Below are positions 62,661 to 64,000 of a DNA stretch of 64,000 nucleotides, piece by piece. Position 1 is the first letter of the stretch; every line of letters begins with the position of its first letter. Below the pieces are notes generated by a model, which saw only the letters and a program-made list of their open reading frames with translations, did not search any database and had not been told where the DNA came from. A program made the translations under genes and the position numbers. The DNA comes from Vibrio sp. UBA2441 (GTDB taxonomy: Bacteria > Pseudomonadota > Gammaproteobacteria > Enterobacterales > Vibrionaceae), in NCBI GenBank assembly GCA_002342685.1, contig DDQN01000036.1:1-64000 (forward strand), read 5' to 3'.

Positions 62661-63674
62661 TTACAAGCTCATTTCATCTCTTAAGATTTTTTGCATCTCT
62701 GTTTTTACTTCGTTGTAGCTTAAGTTTTTACTCAGCAAATAGTGCAATTTGGCAAGTGCGGCTTCAGGGGTCATATCGAAGCCGCTAATCACGCCTGCTT
62801 CAGCAAGAGCACATCCAGTAGCGTAGCCTCCCATATTAACTTTCCCGGCCAGACACTGAGTTAGGTTAACCACAATCACTCCCCTTTCTGATGCCTCTTT
62901 GAGGTGCCCTAAAAGTTCGGGGTTTTGAGGCGCATTGCCTACACCGAAGGTCAATAAAATCATTGCATTGACAGGTTGTCTTAATGTGTTGCGAATCACC
63001 TCATGCGATATACCAGGGTACATAGTGATAACACCAATTGGCTGAGGAGTAATGTTATGAACTTTAAATTCGCCATCTGGTTTTTTATCTACTGTCGTCT
63101 GGTTATTTACCTGAATGCTGATACCAGCTTCGAGCAGTGGCGGTAGGTTCGGCGAGGTAAAGGCATTAAATCCATCCGCATGAGATTTAGTACTGCGATT
63201 GCCACGCAGCAATTGATTATTAAAAAATAGCGTCACTTCATTAATCGGATAATTTGCAGCAATATGTAGCGCATTTAGCAGGTTTGCCTGACCATCAGAA
63301 CGTAATTCCGCCAATGGAATTTGAGATCCAGTGACGATAACTGGCTTGCTAAGGTTTTCTAGCATAAATGAGAGTGCTGATGCGGTGTAGGCCATCGTAT
63401 CAGTGCCATGCAGAATGACAAATCCGTCATACTTCTCATAGTTATCTTTAATGTCATCAGCTATCTGTTGCCAATCCTTTGGAGACATATCTGACGAGTC
63501 GATTAACGGCTCATAAGCATGAATAGTATACTCTGGCATTTCTGGACGGTGGAACTCGGGCATACCCGCTAGCTGTTTCTCCATAAAACCAGAAACGGGA
63601 ATATAGCCATTATCAGATTTTTGCATGCCGATAGTCCCGCCTGTATAGGCGATATAGATATGTTTTTTATTCAT
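62661..63674 (-). CDS. ansA: Type I L-asparaginase
   Basis: AnsA is the cytoplasmic asparaginase that makes aspartate and ammonia. The 337-residue protein has the first catalytic threonine in YTGGTIGMQ near residue 12, the second in LHGTDTMAYTASAL near 90, and VTGSQIPLAELRSD. Length matches E. coli AnsA (338). It is convergent with yeaC across the heptamer array. Confidence 0.94.
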   Translation of the reverse strand: MNKKHIYIAYTGGTIGMQKSDNGYIPVSGFMEKQLAGMPEFHRPEMPEYTIHAYEPLIDSSDMSPKDWQQIADDIKDNYEKYDGFVILHGTDTMAYTASALSFMLENLSKPVIVTGSQIPLAELRSDGQANLLNALHIAANYPINEVTLFFNNQLLRGNRSTKSHADGFNAFTSPNLPPLLEAGISIQVNNQTTVDKKPDGEFKVHNITPQPIGVITMYPGISHEVIRNTLRQPVNAMILLTFGVGNAPQNPELLGHLKEASERGVIVVNLTQCLAGKVNMGGYATGCALAEAGVISGFDMTPEAALAKLHYLLSKNLSYNEVKTEMQKILRDEMSL

Positions 63675-63842
63675 GGTAATAGATAACGTTTGGATAGATA
63701 GGACGCGGATTATAACGTAATCGACAGGGAGAGAATATTAATATCAATAGGTTTATCAGCTTATTTAATTTGACTGTGATCTACTGCATCCTCGCAACAA
63801 TAGTTTATGAATTCACTGTTAAGAGTCATTCGAATACAAAAA

Positions 63843-63878
63843 TAAAAACGCCTGAGTAAGCTTTACTCAGGCGTTTTT
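63843..63878 (-). terminator. Terminator upstream of ansA
   Basis: Arms AAAAACGCCTGAGTAA and TTACTCAGGCGTTTTT flank a short centre. On the minus strand it ends the partial gene at the window edge. Confidence 0.9.
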
Positions 63879-63879
63879 A

Positions 63880-64000
63880 TTATTGGGTTTTGATAGGGCG
63901 GGTGAACCAAGGAGAACGGCCATCAGTCATATTGAATAACTGATATTTCCTATTCAGCATTTGACCGCCATCTCTGGTAATTGGCTGCCAGTCAAACCGA
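63880..64000 (-). CDS. 3' end of an unidentified gene (partial)
   Basis: The minus strand has an open frame from the window edge to a TAA at 63880, encoding 39 visible residues (RFDWQPITRDGGQMLNRKYQ, then LFNMTDGRSPWFTRPIKTQ). A strong terminator follows two bases later, which supports a real gene end. I cannot identify the family from the tail. Confidence 0.6.
   Translation of the reverse strand, partial: RFDWQPITRDGGQMLNRKYQLFNMTDGRSPWFTRPIKTQ

Noticed and set aside
62576..62788. Open frame reading through the heptamer array (GYGLWVM repeats)
   Set aside because: Three 7-base units make 21 bases, so any stop-free frame through the array gives a repeating heptapeptide. It has no ribosome site and runs antisense into ansA.

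Overview
The window looks like the main chromosome of a Vibrionaceae gammaproteobacterium, most likely a Vibrio. This is inferred from gene content: a FadR with the extra segment of about 40 residues typical of Vibrio, NhaB divergent from FadR, CheV, a DUF2989 lipoprotein, an imuA-imuB-dnaE2 cassette, and several Vibrio-style short intergenic repeats. There are no rRNA or tRNA genes, no CRISPR array, no prophage and no integrase. Most genes are ordinary housekeeping genes; the less explained material is in the intergenic repeats and a few small or orphan genes.

Layout. 1-3.2 kb: a heptamer repeat array, then a three-gene ABC importer operon (TrpX-like binding protein, permease, ATPase). 3.2-12.8 kb: dusC, a YecA-type SEC-C protein, dsbB, nhaB, fadR, metG, apbC/mrp and udk. 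13-18.1 kb: asmA, cobO/btuR, a low-molecular-weight tyrosine phosphatase and a SulP anion transporter. 18.4-23.2 kb: hmuU-hmuV without a visible haem-binding protein gene, two repeat elements, an MsbA-like ABC exporter, and a membrane protein with a GNAT-like tail. 23.4-28.7 kb: rne with a long leader, rluC, a second heptamer array and maf/yceF. 28.8-39.4 kb: one long lipid-synthesis and replication cluster, yceD-rpmF-plsX-fabH-fabD-fabG-acpP-fabF-pabC-mltG-tmk-holB-tatD.

39.6-45 kb: ptsG, then a divergent response regulator, sensor kinase and periplasmic sugar-binding protein that has no transporter partners here. 45.1-51.3 kb: an NSS amino-acid transporter with its 31-residue MetS-like partner, a YnhF-like 29-residue membrane peptide, a YjjU-like patatin, mlc and cheV. 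51.4-56.6 kb: the SOS mutasome operon imuA-imuB-dnaE2, with a near-perfect LexA box. 56.8-64 kb: a small unknown protein, rlmA, a second repeat family, yeaD, gapA, msrB, a DUF2989 lipoprotein, a full-length copy of the first repeat family, yeaC, a third heptamer array, ansA and the 3' end of an unidentified gene.

Functional links. ptsG, mlc, the sugar-sensing two-component set, gapA and yeaD together give a glucose uptake and glycolysis theme spread over 20 kb. FadR and the fab cluster link to fatty-acid control. Two non-autonomous repeat families and three arrays of G-rich heptamers account for much of the non-coding sequence and are the most interesting non-genic structures. Nothing here amounts to a clear new defence or biosynthetic system.
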